DNA of 34,818 nucleotides from Draconibacterium orientale (GTDB lineage Bacteria; Bacteroidota; Bacteroidia; Bacteroidales; FEN-979). Position numbers and translations under genes: made by a program. Below the pieces are notes generated by a model. That model saw only the letters and a list, made by a program, of their open reading frames with translations, was not told where the DNA came from and made no database searches. Location: NCBI GenBank assembly GCA_020719165.1, contig DYQT01000008.1, positions 1-34,818 on the forward strand. The letters are read 5' to 3'. Shown piece after piece: positions 15,720 through 23,361 of the stretch (positions are counted from its first letter, which is position 1; each line of letters starts with the position of its first letter).

Positions 15720-16663
15720 ATGATTTCTCAGGGGCAAAGAAAAAAAGGCTCATTATCTACCTATGGCTATTGTGTTCTTTCATTCCGGAATTCCTATTCG
15801 CACAATCATCTGATTCAATCGGGCAAGAAACCCGGGAGATTCAAAAAGGCCGTTTGACAGGCGTTTTGATTGCACAGGGAACCTTGTATGTGGCATCGGT
15901 TACAGGATTGTATTTCGCCTGGTACAAAGATTACCCGCAATCCACATTTCATCTCTTCAATGATGGCAATGAGTGGATGCAGGTTGACAAATGCGGTCAT
16001 TCTATTACAGCTTACTACATTAGCAGGATTGGCTATTCTACCTACAGATGGTCGGGAGTGCAAGAGAAAAAAGCTGCCTGGTTCGGAGGCCTGCTTGGTT
16101 TTGCCTACATGCTCAACATAGAATTACTCGATGGATTCTCATCAGAATGGGGCTTCTCAATGGGTGATTTGACGGCGAACACGCTGGGCAGCATGATTTT
16201 TATCGGACAGCAATTAGCCTGGCATGAACAGCGGTTTTCACTGAAATATTCTTTCCATCAAACACAATTTGCGGCTTATAGGCCCGATTTACTCGGAAAC
16301 AATCTGATTCAGAACATGATAAAGGATTATAATGGGCATACATACTGGATCTCAGGGAATATTTCCTCTTTTCTTCCGGAGGGGTCAAAATTTCCCAAGT
16401 GGCTCAATATTGCATTTGGGTATGGCGCTGAAGGAATGGTTGGAGCGTTCAGCAACTCCATGAGTCAAAACGGACAACCGATCCCGGCTTTTCCAAGATA
16501 CAGGAAGTTCTATCTTTCATTAGACGTTGATTTGACAAGAATCCCTACAAAATCGACCCTATTGAAAGGGATATTCAATGTTTTAAGTTTTATTAAAATC
16601 CCGGCACCTGCAATAGAATACAATTCCCTCGGACAATTTAAAATGCATATGATTTACTATTGA
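15716..16663 (+). CDS. DUF2279-family membrane or periplasmic protein
   Basis: The start is the GTG at 15716, overlapping the mltG stop (GTGA). An N-terminal hydrophobic segment (LIIYLWLLCSFIPEFLFAQ) looks like a signal peptide. The family core follows, with Asp-Lys and Gly-His in QVDKCGHSITAYYISR and a downstream GFAYMLNIELLDGFSSEWGFSMGDLTANTLG stretch read as two short motifs, NIELLDG and MGDLTANT. The family (YfiM-like, DUF2279) has no established function; conserved Asp/His/Glu residues in a helical core suggest a membrane-associated enzyme. The C-terminal ~100 residues are beta-like. It is part of the dapF-mltG run. Confidence 0.82.
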   Translation: MNDFSGAKKKRLIIYLWLLCSFIPEFLFAQSSDSIGQETREIQKGRLTGVLIAQGTLYVASVTGLYFAWYKDYPQSTFHLFNDGNEWMQVDKCGHSITAYYISRIGYSTYRWSGVQEKKAAWFGGLLGFAYMLNIELLDGFSSEWGFSMGDLTANTLGSMIFIGQQLAWHEQRFSLKYSFHQTQFAAYRPDLLGNNLIQNMIKDYNGHTYWISGNISSFLPEGSKFPKWLNIAFGYGAEGMVGAFSNSMSQNGQPIPAFPRYRKFYLSLDVDLTRIPTKSTLLKGIFNVLSFIKIPAPAIEYNSLGQFKMHMIYY

Positions 16664-16694
16664 AAATTCGCGTATATTTACTTTTTTATTTACC

Positions 16695-17066
16695 ATGGAA
16701 AATCGATCAGGCAGCACTCAATCGGAGCAATTTTCTGGGTTTCACCAAAATTCCGTTCCACAAAACCTTCCCAATGCCAATTTAATCCTGATTCTGGGTA
16801 TTTTATCAATTCTGTTATGTTGGTGGCATTTTGTCTCCCTCGCAGGAATTGCACTGGGGTTCGTTGCTTTGATCATGGCCAACAAAGAGATAAAACTTTA
16901 TCAGTCAAACCCTGCCGGTTTCACCACAGCTTCCCTGAATAACGTACGAACCGGACGAACCTGTGCCATTATCGGTCTTACCATCTCCATCATTGTTTTT
17001 GTATTTGTCATGTTATTGATTTTCGGATTTTTAGTCACCCTACCCTTTTGGGGAATGATGCATTGA
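16695..17066 (+). CDS. Small CCC-motif-like membrane protein
   Basis: The 123-residue protein has an N-terminal Asn/Gln/Ser-rich tail, two hydrophobic hairpins (~28-63 and ~90-118), and the connecting segment IALGFVALIMANKEIKLYQ followed by NPAGF and NNVRTGRTCAIIGL. This is the pattern of the Bacteroidota small proteins called CCC-motif membrane proteins (DUF4190-like). The run of cysteines that names the family is here reduced to one (LLCWW). Function is unknown. It begins 31 bp after the DUF2279 gene and its stop is 2 bp before the nnr start. Confidence 0.75.
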   Translation: MENRSGSTQSEQFSGFHQNSVPQNLPNANLILILGILSILLCWWHFVSLAGIALGFVALIMANKEIKLYQSNPAGFTTASLNNVRTGRTCAIIGLTISIIVFVFVMLLIFGFLVTLPFWGMMH

Positions 17067-17068
17067 AT

Positions 17069-18589
17069 ATGAAGATTTTACCAGTTCCTTTGATCCGTGA
17101 GGCGGATGCATATACCATTGCGAATGAGCCGATTGCAAACATCGATCTGATGGAACGTGCCGCAACTGCATGTTGTACATGGCTGAAGAATAAAATCGCT
17201 CCTGATCAGAAACTAGTTGTTTTTTGCGGTTCAGGCAACAATGGCGGTGATGGCCTTGCCATTGCCCGGTTGATGCAAAAATCGGGTTTCACGGTGGAGG
17301 TTCACACCTTGACTTCTCCGGAAAAGATGTCGGAAAGCTGCAAAATCAACTACCAGCGGTTGCAGGAGTGCAGCATTTCCAAGTCAATTAATCTGAGCAG
17401 CAACGAGAAACTACCAGCCATTGACTCCCGTGATGTAGTGATAGATGCCATTCTGGGAAGCGGATTAACCCGTCAGGCAGATGGATTCACGGCAAGTATT
17501 ATTCACCACATAAATGTCAGCGGTGCTCTGATTGTTGCCATCGATGTTCCTTCCGGACTTTTTTGCGACACAACAACCCAAAATACGCCGGGTCATCTTG
17601 TAATCCACGCTGATTACACCCTCACATTCGCCCCACCCAAAATAGCCTTTTTTTTTCCCGAGAATGATCCTTTTGTAGGAAACTGGCAACTTCTCGATAT
17701 TGGTATCAGTCAGAGTTTTATTCAAGCCGCCAAGGTTCAGAACTTCATGCCGGAGGTATCTGAAATTGCCTCACTCCTGAAAAAACGGAATAAATTTGCG
17801 CACAAAGGAGTGTTCGGTCATGCTTTAATCATTGCCGGAGCAACCGGAAAAATGGGGGCGGCAGTGCTCTCTGCCAAGGCTTGCTTACGCTCAGGCACCG
17901 GACTTGTCACAGTGCATGTTCCTAAATCAGGGGTCACGATCCTGCAAACTACATTCGCTGAAGCCATGCTTTCTATTGACCCAAACGAGGATTATTATTC
18001 GGAAGCCCCCAACCTTTCAGGCTACTCTGCGATCGCCATCGGACCCGGCATTGGCTCCTCTGCACAAACAACCAATGCTTTGAAAATCATGATTCAACAT
18101 GCAAAAATACCTGTTTTATTCGATGCCGATGCCATCAACATCCTGGCTGAAAACAAGACATGGATCGGCTTTGTACCCAAAGGATCAATCTTCACTCCTC
18201 ATCCAAAAGAATTTGAACGACTCGTTGGGAAAAGCAGCAACAATTTTGACAGAAACCATCAGCAGCGCGACTTCTCCGTAAGATACCAGTGTTACGTCGT
18301 TTTAAAAGGAGCCCATACAGCCATTACAACACCCGACGGTCGCTGTTTTTTTAACTCCACCGGCAATCCCGGTATGGCAACCGGAGGAAGCGGCGATGTG
18401 CTCACCGGAATTATTGCCGGACTTATGGCCCAGGCTTACTCTTCGCTGGAATCCTGCATCCTGGGGGTTTACCTGCATGGTTTGGCAGGCGACCTCGCCT
18501 TAAACAAGCAAGGGTATGAAGCTTTGATAGCAAGCGACATCATTTCTAACTTAGGAAAATCATTCCGATCAGTTTATGGAAAATTTTGA
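17069..18589 (+). CDS. nnr: Bifunctional NAD(P)H-hydrate epimerase / ADP-dependent dehydratase
   Basis: This enzyme repairs hydrated NADH and NADPH: the N-terminal YjeF_N domain epimerises R- and S-NAD(P)HX, and the C-terminal ribokinase-like domain dehydrates S-NAD(P)HX using ADP. The start is the ATG at 17069, two bases after the preceding stop; a TTG at 17048 would overlap that gene. Epimerase motifs are FCGSGNNGGDGLAIARLM, AILGSGL and IDVPSGL. Dehydratase motifs are GHALIIAGATGKMGAA, IAIGPGIG, LFDADAIN, FTPHPKEFERL and NPGMATGGSGDVLTGIIAGL. The 506-residue length is normal for the fusion. The gene overlaps the HD hydrolase gene by 14 bp. Confidence 0.97.
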   Translation: MKILPVPLIREADAYTIANEPIANIDLMERAATACCTWLKNKIAPDQKLVVFCGSGNNGGDGLAIARLMQKSGFTVEVHTLTSPEKMSESCKINYQRLQECSISKSINLSSNEKLPAIDSRDVVIDAILGSGLTRQADGFTASIIHHINVSGALIVAIDVPSGLFCDTTTQNTPGHLVIHADYTLTFAPPKIAFFFPENDPFVGNWQLLDIGISQSFIQAAKVQNFMPEVSEIASLLKKRNKFAHKGVFGHALIIAGATGKMGAAVLSAKACLRSGTGLVTVHVPKSGVTILQTTFAEAMLSIDPNEDYYSEAPNLSGYSAIAIGPGIGSSAQTTNALKIMIQHAKIPVLFDADAINILAENKTWIGFVPKGSIFTPHPKEFERLVGKSSNNFDRNHQQRDFSVRYQCYVVLKGAHTAITTPDGRCFFNSTGNPGMATGGSGDVLTGIIAGLMAQAYSSLESCILGVYLHGLAGDLALNKQGYEALIASDIISNLGKSFRSVYGKF

Positions 18590-19160
18590 AAAGGACATTC
18601 TGGCAGGCATGGTTATCGCGCCATATTTCCAGAAAGCCACGGCATTGCGCGGAGTTAAACGTTATGTTGGCGGAAACCAGTTTCGTCATGCATTTGCCAC
18701 CTTTGCCATTTTAATTGACTATCATTACATGGATGCCGTATTGCTGAAAGCCTCGGTAATTCATGATTTGATTGAAGATGTAAAATGCACATCGTATGAT
18801 GAGATCAGGGGTATTGACAAAGATGGCCAGCGAGTGCTGGAACTCGTGCTGGAGGTTACCCGCCGGAACCCGGAATCAAAGGAAGAATTTTTAAAAAGAA
18901 TCCTCATGGAAGGATCTGACTCTGCCAAAGTTTTAAAGTGTGCCGACCGCATTAGCAACCTCACTGACCTCCATCCTGACATATTCGACAAAGAGTATAT
19001 AAAAAACATGATGGCCGACACAAAGAAATGGGTTATTCCGATGGCCAAACAAGTTAATCAGGATATGCTATTCGAATTACAGGACTTGATCAGGCGTCGA
19101 GAGACAAATATGAAATTCTCCTCGGCAATATGGCCCATGAAGCGAAATGACAAGGGTTAG
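18576..19160 (+). CDS. HD-domain hydrolase, possible small (p)ppGpp hydrolase (MESH1/SpoT-like)
   Basis: The 194-residue protein consists of one HD domain. It shows RHAFATFAIL (His38), IHDLIEDV (His63, Asp64, Glu67, Asp68) and KCADRISNL (Asp123, Asn127). This is the H...HDxxED...ADRxxN pattern of RelA/SpoT hydrolase domains and of small alarmone hydrolases. There is no synthetase, TGS or ACT domain. The expected reaction is Mn-dependent removal of the 3'-pyrophosphate of (p)ppGpp; another nucleotide substrate remains possible because LADRLHN of SpoT is CADRISN here. The start overlaps the nnr end by 14 bp, so it is the last gene of the dapF run, and it converges on parE with a 36-bp gap. Confidence 0.8.
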   Translation: MENFEKDILAGMVIAPYFQKATALRGVKRYVGGNQFRHAFATFAILIDYHYMDAVLLKASVIHDLIEDVKCTSYDEIRGIDKDGQRVLELVLEVTRRNPESKEEFLKRILMEGSDSAKVLKCADRISNLTDLHPDIFDKEYIKNMMADTKKWVIPMAKQVNQDMLFELQDLIRRRETNMKFSSAIWPMKRNDKG

Positions 19161-19196
19161 CAATGAATTAATCCTTCCATCCGATTTAAGAACAGG

Positions 19197-21053
19197 TTAG
19201 CAAACCACCGCCTCCTCAAGAATATCAGCCTCCACCCTCAGATTGTCGATGATGAAATTTTGACGTTCCGGTGTGTTTTTCCCCATGTAAAAGGTTAAAA
19301 CATCAATAACTGCTGATTCTTTGGTTAAGATAACAGGATCAAGACGAATATCTTTGGCAATAAAGTATTTGAATTCATCCGGTGATATTTCTCCGAGTCC
19401 TTTGAAGCGGGTGATTTCAGGATTTGCCCCGAGTTTTTCCATGGCCGCCCGCTTTTCCTCTTCTGAGTAACAATAAATGGTTTTTTGCTTGTTACGTACC
19501 CTGAACAATGGTGTTTGGAGGATATATAAATGTCCGTTACGCACCAGGTCGGGGTAAAACTGCAGGAAGAACGTAAGCAGCAGCAACCGGATATGCATGC
19601 CATCAACGTCGGCATCTGTTGCAACCACCACATAATTATAGCGGAGGTTTTCAAGGCCTTCTTCCACATTCAGGGCTGATTGCAGCAGGTTGAACTCTTC
19701 ATTTTCATATACCACCCGCTTGCTCAAACCAAAACAATTGAGTGGTTTCCCTTTCAGGCTGAACACAGCCTGGGTATTTACATCGCGTGCCTTGGTGATG
19801 GAACCGCTGGCAGAATCTCCCTCGGTAATAAAAATAGACGATTCGTATCTGCGTTCGTCGTGATTATTATAATGAATGCGGCAATCGCGCAGCTTCTTGT
19901 TGTGAAGGCTGACTTTTTTAACGCTTTCCTTGGCAATTTTTTTTATGTTCGCCCACTCTTTACGCTCTTTTTCACTCTGCATGATTTTTCTGAGCAACGC
20001 TTCTGCGGTCTCAGTATTCATGTGAAGGAAATTGTCAAGCTGCTTTTTAACAATATCCATGATGTAGTTCCTGATGGTGATACCATCAGGCTCAACATGC
20101 AGAGACCCCAACTTGGTTTTGGTCTGAGACTCAAAAACAGGATCCTGAACTTTTATACTCAGAGCGGCGATAAGAGATGCTTTGATATCATTGGTATCGA
20201 AATCCTTTTTATAAAATTCACGGATTGTTTTCACAAGCGCTTCCCTGAATGCAGCCTGGTGGGTACCTCCCTGTGTGGTATGCTGGCCATTGACAAAAGT
20301 ATAATACTCTTCCCCATACATCTCACAATGGGCGAATGCGCATTCAAAGTCACCATCACGCAAGTGGATGATTGGATAAATAACGGGTGTATCGATGTAG
20401 CTGTTGAGCAAATCGAGCAATCCGTTTTGGGCATGAAAACGTTCACCGTTGAATATGATAGTCAGACCATTGTTGAGAAACACGTAATTCCACAACATTT
20501 TCTGCACATATTCAGGAATGTAATGGTATTTTCCGAAAATCTCCTCATCGGGCATAAAAGTAATGATTGTACCAGCCCGGAGTTCTGCCGGCTTCTCCGG
20601 TTCATCATTTACGATGTTGCCCCGGTTAAATTCAACGATGTGGGTTCTTCCTTCGCGAATGGCTTGCACTTTAAAAAAAGAGGAGAGGGCATTCACTGCC
20701 TTGGAACCTACGCCATTTAATCCAACTGCTTTTTTAAAAACCTTTGAATCATATTTGGCTCCGGTGTTAATTTTTGAAACACAATCTACCACTTTACCAA
20801 GAGGGATTCCCCGGCCATAGTCACGCACGCAAACAAGCTGGTCTTTTATGGTCACCTCGATGGTCTTGCCGTTTCCCATCACGAATTCATCAATAGAGTT
20901 GTCGATAATTTCTTTTATCAACACATAAATACCGTCATCCGGGGAAGAGCCATCACCCAGTTTCCCAATGTACATGCCCGGTCGAAGGCGAATGTGTTCA
21001 CTCCATTCAAGTGATCGTATGCTGTCTTCGGTGTAATTTTCTGCGTTACTCAT
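19197..21053 (-). CDS. parE: DNA topoisomerase IV subunit B (type IIA GyrB/ParE family)
   Basis: The 618-residue protein has a GHKL ATPase domain (Asn52 in [14 protein letters not shown] ~80-84, [11 protein letters not shown] ~111-121), a transducer domain with the lysine loop QTKTKLGS (310-317), and a TOPRIM domain with Glu411 in ITEGDSASG and the DADVDG acidic cluster (~480-485). It lacks the insertion seen in many GyrB proteins, and its length fits the Bacteroidota ParE-like paralogue. It provides ATP-driven strand passage with ParC for decatenation. No parC is adjacent: the gene downstream is the convergent HD hydrolase. Confidence 0.9.
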   Translation of the reverse strand: MSNAENYTEDSIRSLEWSEHIRLRPGMYIGKLGDGSSPDDGIYVLIKEIIDNSIDEFVMGNGKTIEVTIKDQLVCVRDYGRGIPLGKVVDCVSKINTGAKYDSKVFKKAVGLNGVGSKAVNALSSFFKVQAIREGRTHIVEFNRGNIVNDEPEKPAELRAGTIITFMPDEEIFGKYHYIPEYVQKMLWNYVFLNNGLTIIFNGERFHAQNGLLDLLNSYIDTPVIYPIIHLRDGDFECAFAHCEMYGEEYYTFVNGQHTTQGGTHQAAFREALVKTIREFYKKDFDTNDIKASLIAALSIKVQDPVFESQTKTKLGSLHVEPDGITIRNYIMDIVKKQLDNFLHMNTETAEALLRKIMQSEKERKEWANIKKIAKESVKKVSLHNKKLRDCRIHYNNHDERRYESSIFITEGDSASGSITKARDVNTQAVFSLKGKPLNCFGLSKRVVYENEEFNLLQSALNVEEGLENLRYNYVVVATDADVDGMHIRLLLLTFFLQFYPDLVRNGHLYILQTPLFRVRNKQKTIYCYSEEEKRAAMEKLGANPEITRFKGLGEISPDEFKYFIAKDIRLDPVILTKESAVIDVLTFYMGKNTPERQNFIIDNLRVEADILEEAVVC

Positions 21054-21129
21054 TCAGTCCATCCCATTTTTCTAGTGCTGCCGTAATCAAAATTCAACCA
21101 ATTCAAATCAAACGGCTCTGTATCTGCGG

Positions 21130-21137
21130 CAAAGATA
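21130..21137 (-). promoter_or_regulatory. Probable -7 element upstream of parE
   Basis: The minus strand reads TATCTTTG (TAnnTTTG) 76 bp before the parE ATG. The -33 position carries TTC rather than TTG. The 197-bp region between parE and the divergent crotonase gene also holds a candidate for the other direction at 21213. Confidence 0.4.
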
Positions 21138-21212
21138 CGGGAAAGGCCTGTCAACACTGAATAAAACCGGTTTTATTTTCAACTAAGTTATGCACAGCTC
21201 ACCAAAAATGTG

Positions 21213-21220
21213 TTACTTTG
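21213..21220 (+). promoter_or_regulatory. Possible -7 element for the crotonase gene
   Basis: TTACTTTG, one mismatch from TAnnTTTG and followed by C as is common, lies 30 bp before the ATG at 21251. The same octamer occurs before cysH (26650) and before the NamZ-like gene (31598). No good -33 TTG is visible. Confidence 0.35.
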
Positions 21221-21250
21221 CAGGCTATTAAAAAGTTAAGAGCAAAACAA

Positions 21251-22030
21251 ATGGCACTGGTAATAAAAGAACATAAAGACCACATCGGATGGATCACGTT
21301 AAATCATGATGCAAAAAGAAATGCCCTGAGCATTGCCCTGCTTACCGAATTGCTGCAGGCGATTAAAGCGTTGAAAGAGGAAAAAGCAAGGGTGATCATT
21401 ATCCGGGCAAACAGTGGGATGAAAGTCTGGTCATCAGGTTTTTATATTGATGAACTCCCCCGCGATGGCAGTGATCCGCTGGCCTATGACAATCCCTTGC
21501 AAAAGGTCATCCGGGCAATCCAAAGTGTTCCGGTTCCCGTGATCGCCATGGCTGAAGGCAGCATTTGGGGAGGCGCCTGCAACATCGCCTTTGTGTGCGA
21601 CATGGTAATTGGCACTAAAGACACCTGCCTCGCTATCACCCCGGCAAAAATTGGGGTTCCCTATAACACATCCGGAATCCTGCAATTTCTTGACATCATT
21701 GGTTCCCATATGGTGAAAGAGATGTTTTTCACTGCCGAACCAATTTCCGCTGAAAAGGCTCTTGGCCTTGGCATTATCAACCACCTTGTTGATGCCGGTG
21801 ATCTGGAGAACTTCACCATCAGGCTTGCCAATAAAATAATTGCCAACTCCCCGCTCAGCATCCAGGTAATCAAAGAACAGCTCAATATTTTGGGAAATGC
21901 ATTGCCGATGACTCCCCAAACTTTTGAACATATCGATATGCTTCGGCGTATCGCCGGTACCAGCGATGATTACCTGGAAGGGTTAAAAGCCTTTTATGAG
22001 AAGAGAAAGCCTGCATTTAAAGGGGAATGA
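21251..22030 (+). CDS. Methylmalonyl-CoA decarboxylase-like enoyl-CoA hydratase/isomerase family protein
   Basis: The start is the ATG at 21251 (MALVIKEHKD); the TTG at 21218 lies in the putative promoter. The 259-residue crotonase-fold protein resembles E. coli YgfG/ScpB along its length: ELPRDGSDPLAYDNPL, AEGSIWGGACN (oxyanion glycines), IGVPYN with Tyr138, VKEMFFTAEPIS, and EGLKAFYEKRKPAF at the end. YgfG decarboxylates methylmalonyl-CoA to propionyl-CoA. An active-site His in the YgfG segment SAGHDI is replaced by Phe64 (SSGFYI), so the activity may differ. It stands alone in orientation with the phosphodiesterase gene 37 bp downstream. Confidence 0.82.
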   Translation: MALVIKEHKDHIGWITLNHDAKRNALSIALLTELLQAIKALKEEKARVIIIRANSGMKVWSSGFYIDELPRDGSDPLAYDNPLQKVIRAIQSVPVPVIAMAEGSIWGGACNIAFVCDMVIGTKDTCLAITPAKIGVPYNTSGILQFLDIIGSHMVKEMFFTAEPISAEKALGLGIINHLVDAGDLENFTIRLANKIIANSPLSIQVIKEQLNILGNALPMTPQTFEHIDMLRRIAGTSDDYLEGLKAFYEKRKPAFKGE

Positions 22031-22067
22031 CGATTTAATTTCCTAACCCGTTCTAGTATTTCACACC

Positions 22068-22559
22068 ATGCGCCAAATTGGAATCCTCTCCGACACCCAT
22101 GGTTTTATCCACCCCAGAGTGCTCGATTTTTTCGCGGGAGTTGATGAAATCTGGCATGCCGGTGATATGGGAAATATCGGGATTGCAAATCAATTGAAAA
22201 CTGTCAAACCGTTACGCGGCGTCTACGGCAATATCGATGGACAGGATGTGCGCATTGAATTTCCTGAAATTCAGATATTCCAGATTGAAGAGGTCAAGAT
22301 ACTGATGATACACATCGGAGGATATCCCGGACGTTATGTTCCCAGTGCCAGACTCCTCATTGAACAGGAAAAACCGACTTTGTTTGTCAGTGGTCATTCC
22401 CACATTTTGAAAGTTATGTTTGATCAAAAATACCAACTCCTGCACGTCAATCCAGGCTCGGCCGGAAAATACGGAATTCATAAATCAATAACCGCAATCA
22501 GGTTGTTTATTGACCAGAATAATATGCGGGATCTGGAAGTTTTAGACATCCCGAGATAA
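22068..22559 (+). CDS. YfcE/MJ0936-family metallophosphoesterase
   Basis: The 163-residue calcineurin-like phosphoesterase has the full set of metal-binding motifs: SDTH (Asp9, His11), HAGD (Asp33), YGNID (Asn55), IHIGG (His82) and SGHSH (His110, His112). This small subfamily hydrolyses phosphodiesters with Mn or Ni; the physiological substrate is unknown. It is cytoplasmic with no signal peptide. It starts 37 bp after the crotonase gene. The 7-bp repeat tract lies 50 bp after the stop. Confidence 0.92.
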   Translation: MRQIGILSDTHGFIHPRVLDFFAGVDEIWHAGDMGNIGIANQLKTVKPLRGVYGNIDGQDVRIEFPEIQIFQIEEVKILMIHIGGYPGRYVPSARLLIEQEKPTLFVSGHSHILKVMFDQKYQLLHVNPGSAGKYGIHKSITAIRLFIDQNNMRDLEVLDIPR

Positions 22560-22609
22560 GCCGGGTTCCTCGAAATTGAAAACCGAAAACAGGGGATATC
22601 TGAAATCTG

Positions 22610-22656
22610 AAATCGTAAATCGTAAATCGTAAATCGTAAATCGTAAATCGTAAATC
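22610..22656. repeat. 7-bp tandem repeat AAATCGT, six copies plus a partial
   Basis: Six exact copies of AAATCGT run from 22610 to 22651, followed by AAATC. Just upstream (22599-22612) are two copies of the related heptamer CTGAAAT. On the minus strand the tract reads ACGATTT repeated, giving an artefactual frame of Ile-Tyr-Asp-Leu-Arg-Phe repeats. It lies in the gap between the convergent phosphodiesterase and DUF4293 genes. Confidence 0.95.
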
Positions 22657-22667
22657 CCAACTCGCTC

Positions 22668-23144
22668 CTACCTTAACCTGTCAACCGACTTCACAAGCTT
22701 TTCATCTTTTCTGATTGCCTGATTTGCAAGCATTAAAAACAAAATCGACACCAATGGTAAAACCATGCCGGTGTAATTGTATTCAGGCTCAATGAGTGTC
22801 ATCGTTTTAATCTTGGTGGCATAAAAGAAAAAGATCACCATCACCAAAACAACATTTGTGAGCATGTTAAATGAACATAGCCGGATCTGAAGCGGACGGT
22901 TTTTAAACAGGAGGATCGTTGATACCGAAAATATAAATGAGGCAATAACCATGAAAATCAAAGGGATGGTAAAGTAGACGCTAAAGGTTACCTGTGGCTC
23001 AGGATCCATGCTCCTGAGGCCATAAATAAAGAATTTATAATTGCCATTGAGCTCATGATAAAAACTTGCCAAAGGGAAGAAAAACATCAGAATGCATGCA
23101 AGAGCAGCAATAGCAAGGTAAACAGTTTGAATGCGCTGTAACAT
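22668..23144 (-). CDS. DUF4293 family membrane protein
   Basis: The start is the ATG at 23144 (MLQRIQTVYLAIAALAC), the typical N-terminus of this family; upstream codons of the longer frame overlap the rho promoter region. The 158-residue protein has four hydrophobic helices (about 7-26, 54-78, 88-110, 122-142) and a charged C-terminal tail. DUF4293 is a Bacteroidota family of unknown function commonly found next to rho, as it is here in divergent orientation. It probably resides in the inner membrane. Confidence 0.88.
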   Translation of the reverse strand: MLQRIQTVYLAIAALACILMFFFPLASFYHELNGNYKFFIYGLRSMDPEPQVTFSVYFTIPLIFMVIASFIFSVSTILLFKNRPLQIRLCSFNMLTNVVLVMVIFFFYATKIKTMTLIEPEYNYTGMVLPLVSILFLMLANQAIRKDEKLVKSVDRLR

Positions 23145-23214
23145 ATTTAGATCATTATTGAATTGCGAAATTAGAAAAGATTTTGGTTGCCAGGAAATGA
23201 GAATCATAAAAAAT

Positions 23215-23244
23215 TTGATAATCGGGATTTTTTTTATATATTTG
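23215..23244 (+). promoter_or_regulatory. Bacteroidota-type promoter of rho
   Basis: TTG at 23215-23217 and TATATTTG at 23237-23244 are separated by 19 bp, matching the TTTG-N19-21-TAnnTTTG consensus of the Bacteroidota primary sigma factor. Transcription would start near 23250, leaving a U- and C-rich, G-poor leader of ~110 nt before the rho ATG at 23362. This is the best-formed promoter in the window. Confidence 0.7.
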
Positions 23245-23361
23245 CAACGTTTTTAATCCCCACGTTTCGATTCTTATTTCAATTTCAATCCATTTCACCT
23301 TATATCCTCAAAACCATAGTTAATTTTACTTTGACTATTCAATTAATTAAACCATTCAATC

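Noticed and set aside
19680-20720. A 346-codon plus-strand open frame
   Set aside because: It lies wholly antisense to parE, whose reading frame shows complete ATPase and TOPRIM motifs. The antisense translation shows no recognisable domain.
22599-22656. Possible CRISPR array
   Set aside because: Units are 7 bp and contiguous, with no spacers, and no cas gene is nearby.
22478-22660. A 60-codon minus-strand frame with repeated Ile-Tyr-Asp-Leu-Arg-Phe
   Set aside because: It is the translation of the 7-bp repeat plus the antisense end of the phosphodiesterase gene, not a protein.
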